38,350 nucleotides of DNA, taken from positions 1 to 38,350 of IMG/VR virus record IMGVR_UViG_3300033150_002114; one strand, written 5' to 3'. The notes beneath the pieces are model-generated. The model saw nothing but the letters and a program-made list of their open reading frames with translations. It made no database searches and was not told the DNA's origin. Both the position numbers and the translations under genes were made by a program. Position 1 is the first letter of the stretch; the number at the start of each line of letters is the position of its first letter. Source of the DNA: a virus. Positions 37,567-38,350 of this stretch are shown in pieces.

Positions 37567-38350
37567 TTATATCTCCTGCAATACGAATTGCGATTTAAAA
37601 TTATCAAAATTATAAACCATTTTTATTATTTTGAATTCTTTATTTTCATAATTGATATGTCTTCCCTTTCTGGGGGTTCCTATACCATAACCCCATAGAA
37701 AATATCCCCATAATGTGCCTTCTTTAACCTGCGATTTATAACCAAGCGTAACTTTTTCAAGCAAATCCACAATCGGTATAAATTTTGTTTCAATATTTAC
37801 TTCTTCTTTGACTTCTTTTCTTTCATTATATATACTATCTGCTATTGTCTGAGCTGTTGCTGTGTCAGGTATCCATTCGTTTTTGATATTATATGTTGAT
37901 ACTCCATATTTATAACTGCTACTACTATCTCCCCAATTCCAGCTCTCTTCTTTAATATAATAACTTGTTAAAGTATCTTCTTCTCTGAATTTTACACGCA
38001 CACGATTATATACTTTTGAAATTGGTTGTTTAATAGAAAGTTTTTTCATTATATTATGCCCAAATTTTGATGATGGCATATTTAATCCGTGAAATTCATA
38101 AGTGTATGTTGTTGTTGAAGATAAATGATATGTATCTTCAGTATCCTTATCAGAAAAATCTGTTTTTGCACAATTAAAAATTTTAATATTATCAATTCCA
38201 CCAGTAAAATTTATCCAGGGGATTGGATTAACAGTGCCCCAATCTACACCTAAATGAAATATTCCACCTGAATTTGTGCAAGTAGGAGGTGAAGATGTTG
38301 AATTGAATACTTGAGTACCATCAAAATATATTCTTAATTTATCTGCCCCT
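37567..38350 (-). CDS. Tail hub/baseplate protein with LamG-like domain (3' part)
   Basis: Continuation of the gene that starts at 1334, joined through the terminal repeat; the ATG at 38079 is internal (Met498 of 667). The segment just upstream completes the LamG-like domain (RIYFDGTQVF, FHLGVDWG, FTGGIDNIKIFN). Residues 498-667 then return to hub-like sequence (YNRVRVKFREEDTLTSYYIK, then TIADSIYNERKEVKEEVNIE, then LEKVTLGYKSQV). The LamG-like domain is therefore an insertion in the hub chain. The frame is preserved exactly across the join. Confidence 0.8.
   Translation of the reverse strand, partial: GADKLRIYFDGTQVFNSTSSPPTCTNSGGIFHLGVDWGTVNPIPWINFTGGIDNIKIFNCAKTDFSDKDTEDTYHLSSTTTYTYEFHGLNMPSSKFGHNIMKKLSIKQPISKVYNRVRVKFREEDTLTSYYIKEESWNWGDSSSSYKYGVSTYNIKNEWIPDTATAQTIADSIYNERKEVKEEVNIETKFIPIVDLLEKVTLGYKSQVKEGTLWGYFLWGYGIGTPRKGRHINYENKEFKIIKMVYNFDNFKSQFVLQEI
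38237..38350. repeat. Terminal direct repeat, right copy
   Basis: Identical to 1-114. It lies in the LamG-like part of the tail-hub gene, and joining it to the left copy restores the 2004-nt frame. Confidence 0.95.

Noticed and set aside
1-38350. tRNA genes
   Set aside because: I saw no convincing cloverleaf or T-loop GGTTCGAATCC-type sequence; a covariance search would settle it.

Overview
This window is an essentially complete, circularly closing genome of a tailed bacteriophage with a siphovirus-type tail. Bases 1-114 recur at 38237-38350, and a tail-hub gene reads across the junction in frame, so the unique circle is 38,236 bp. The sequence is very A+T-rich. Genes are packed with ATGA/TAATG overlaps, strong AAGGAGG-type ribosome binding sites and TTGACT-17-TATATT promoters, all typical of a bacterial host. 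The host cannot be named from this sequence. YopX, a 3D-domain protein and an XhlA-like holin would suit a low-GC Bacillota-like host, but that is inference. I see no integrase, transposase, recognisable lysogeny repressor, tRNA or CRISPR array.

Layout. Two divergent promoters at 28358-28536 organise the map. Rightward (28537-34046, + strand) lies an early module: a possibly leaderless first gene, a pentapeptide-repeat protein, a candidate Rad52-like annealing protein, a Cas4/RecB-like Fe-S nuclease, a YopX protein and several small proteins. A separate single-gene unit (33729-34046) has its own promoter and terminator. Leftward (28357 down to about 25041) are SSB, a replisome-organiser-like protein, a VRR-NUC nuclease, a 3D-domain wall protein and a run of zinc-ribbon microproteins. 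From 25037 to 18542 follows an unusual sugar-modification block. From 18542 down to 1, and across the circle junction to 34088, are small membrane proteins, terminase, a ParB-like protein, a glycosyltransferase-like protein, a Mu-type head (portal-MuF fusion, I-like protease/scaffold, decoration, capsid, gp36-like, gpG-like), a non-contractile tail (tube, two-ORF chaperone, tape measure, distal tail, LamG-containing hub), three paralogous fibre-like proteins and a lysis cassette. A likely late promoter sits just upstream of the portal gene.

Most interesting content. The block 18542-25037 encodes a NeuB/PseI/LegI-type nonulosonic acid synthase, a cytidylyltransferase fused to a GT-A glycosyltransferase, a zinc-binding methyltransferase fused to TPR-like repeats, and two radical SAM proteins. 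A DUF115/Maf-like protein, from the family that puts nonulosonic acids on flagellin, is embedded in the tail operon immediately before the tail-tube genes. Another glycosyltransferase-like gene sits before the portal gene. Together they suggest that this phage makes and activates a sialic-acid-like sugar and attaches it to its own virion or to the host surface. The enzyme families are recognised from sequence; the pathway and its target are inference.
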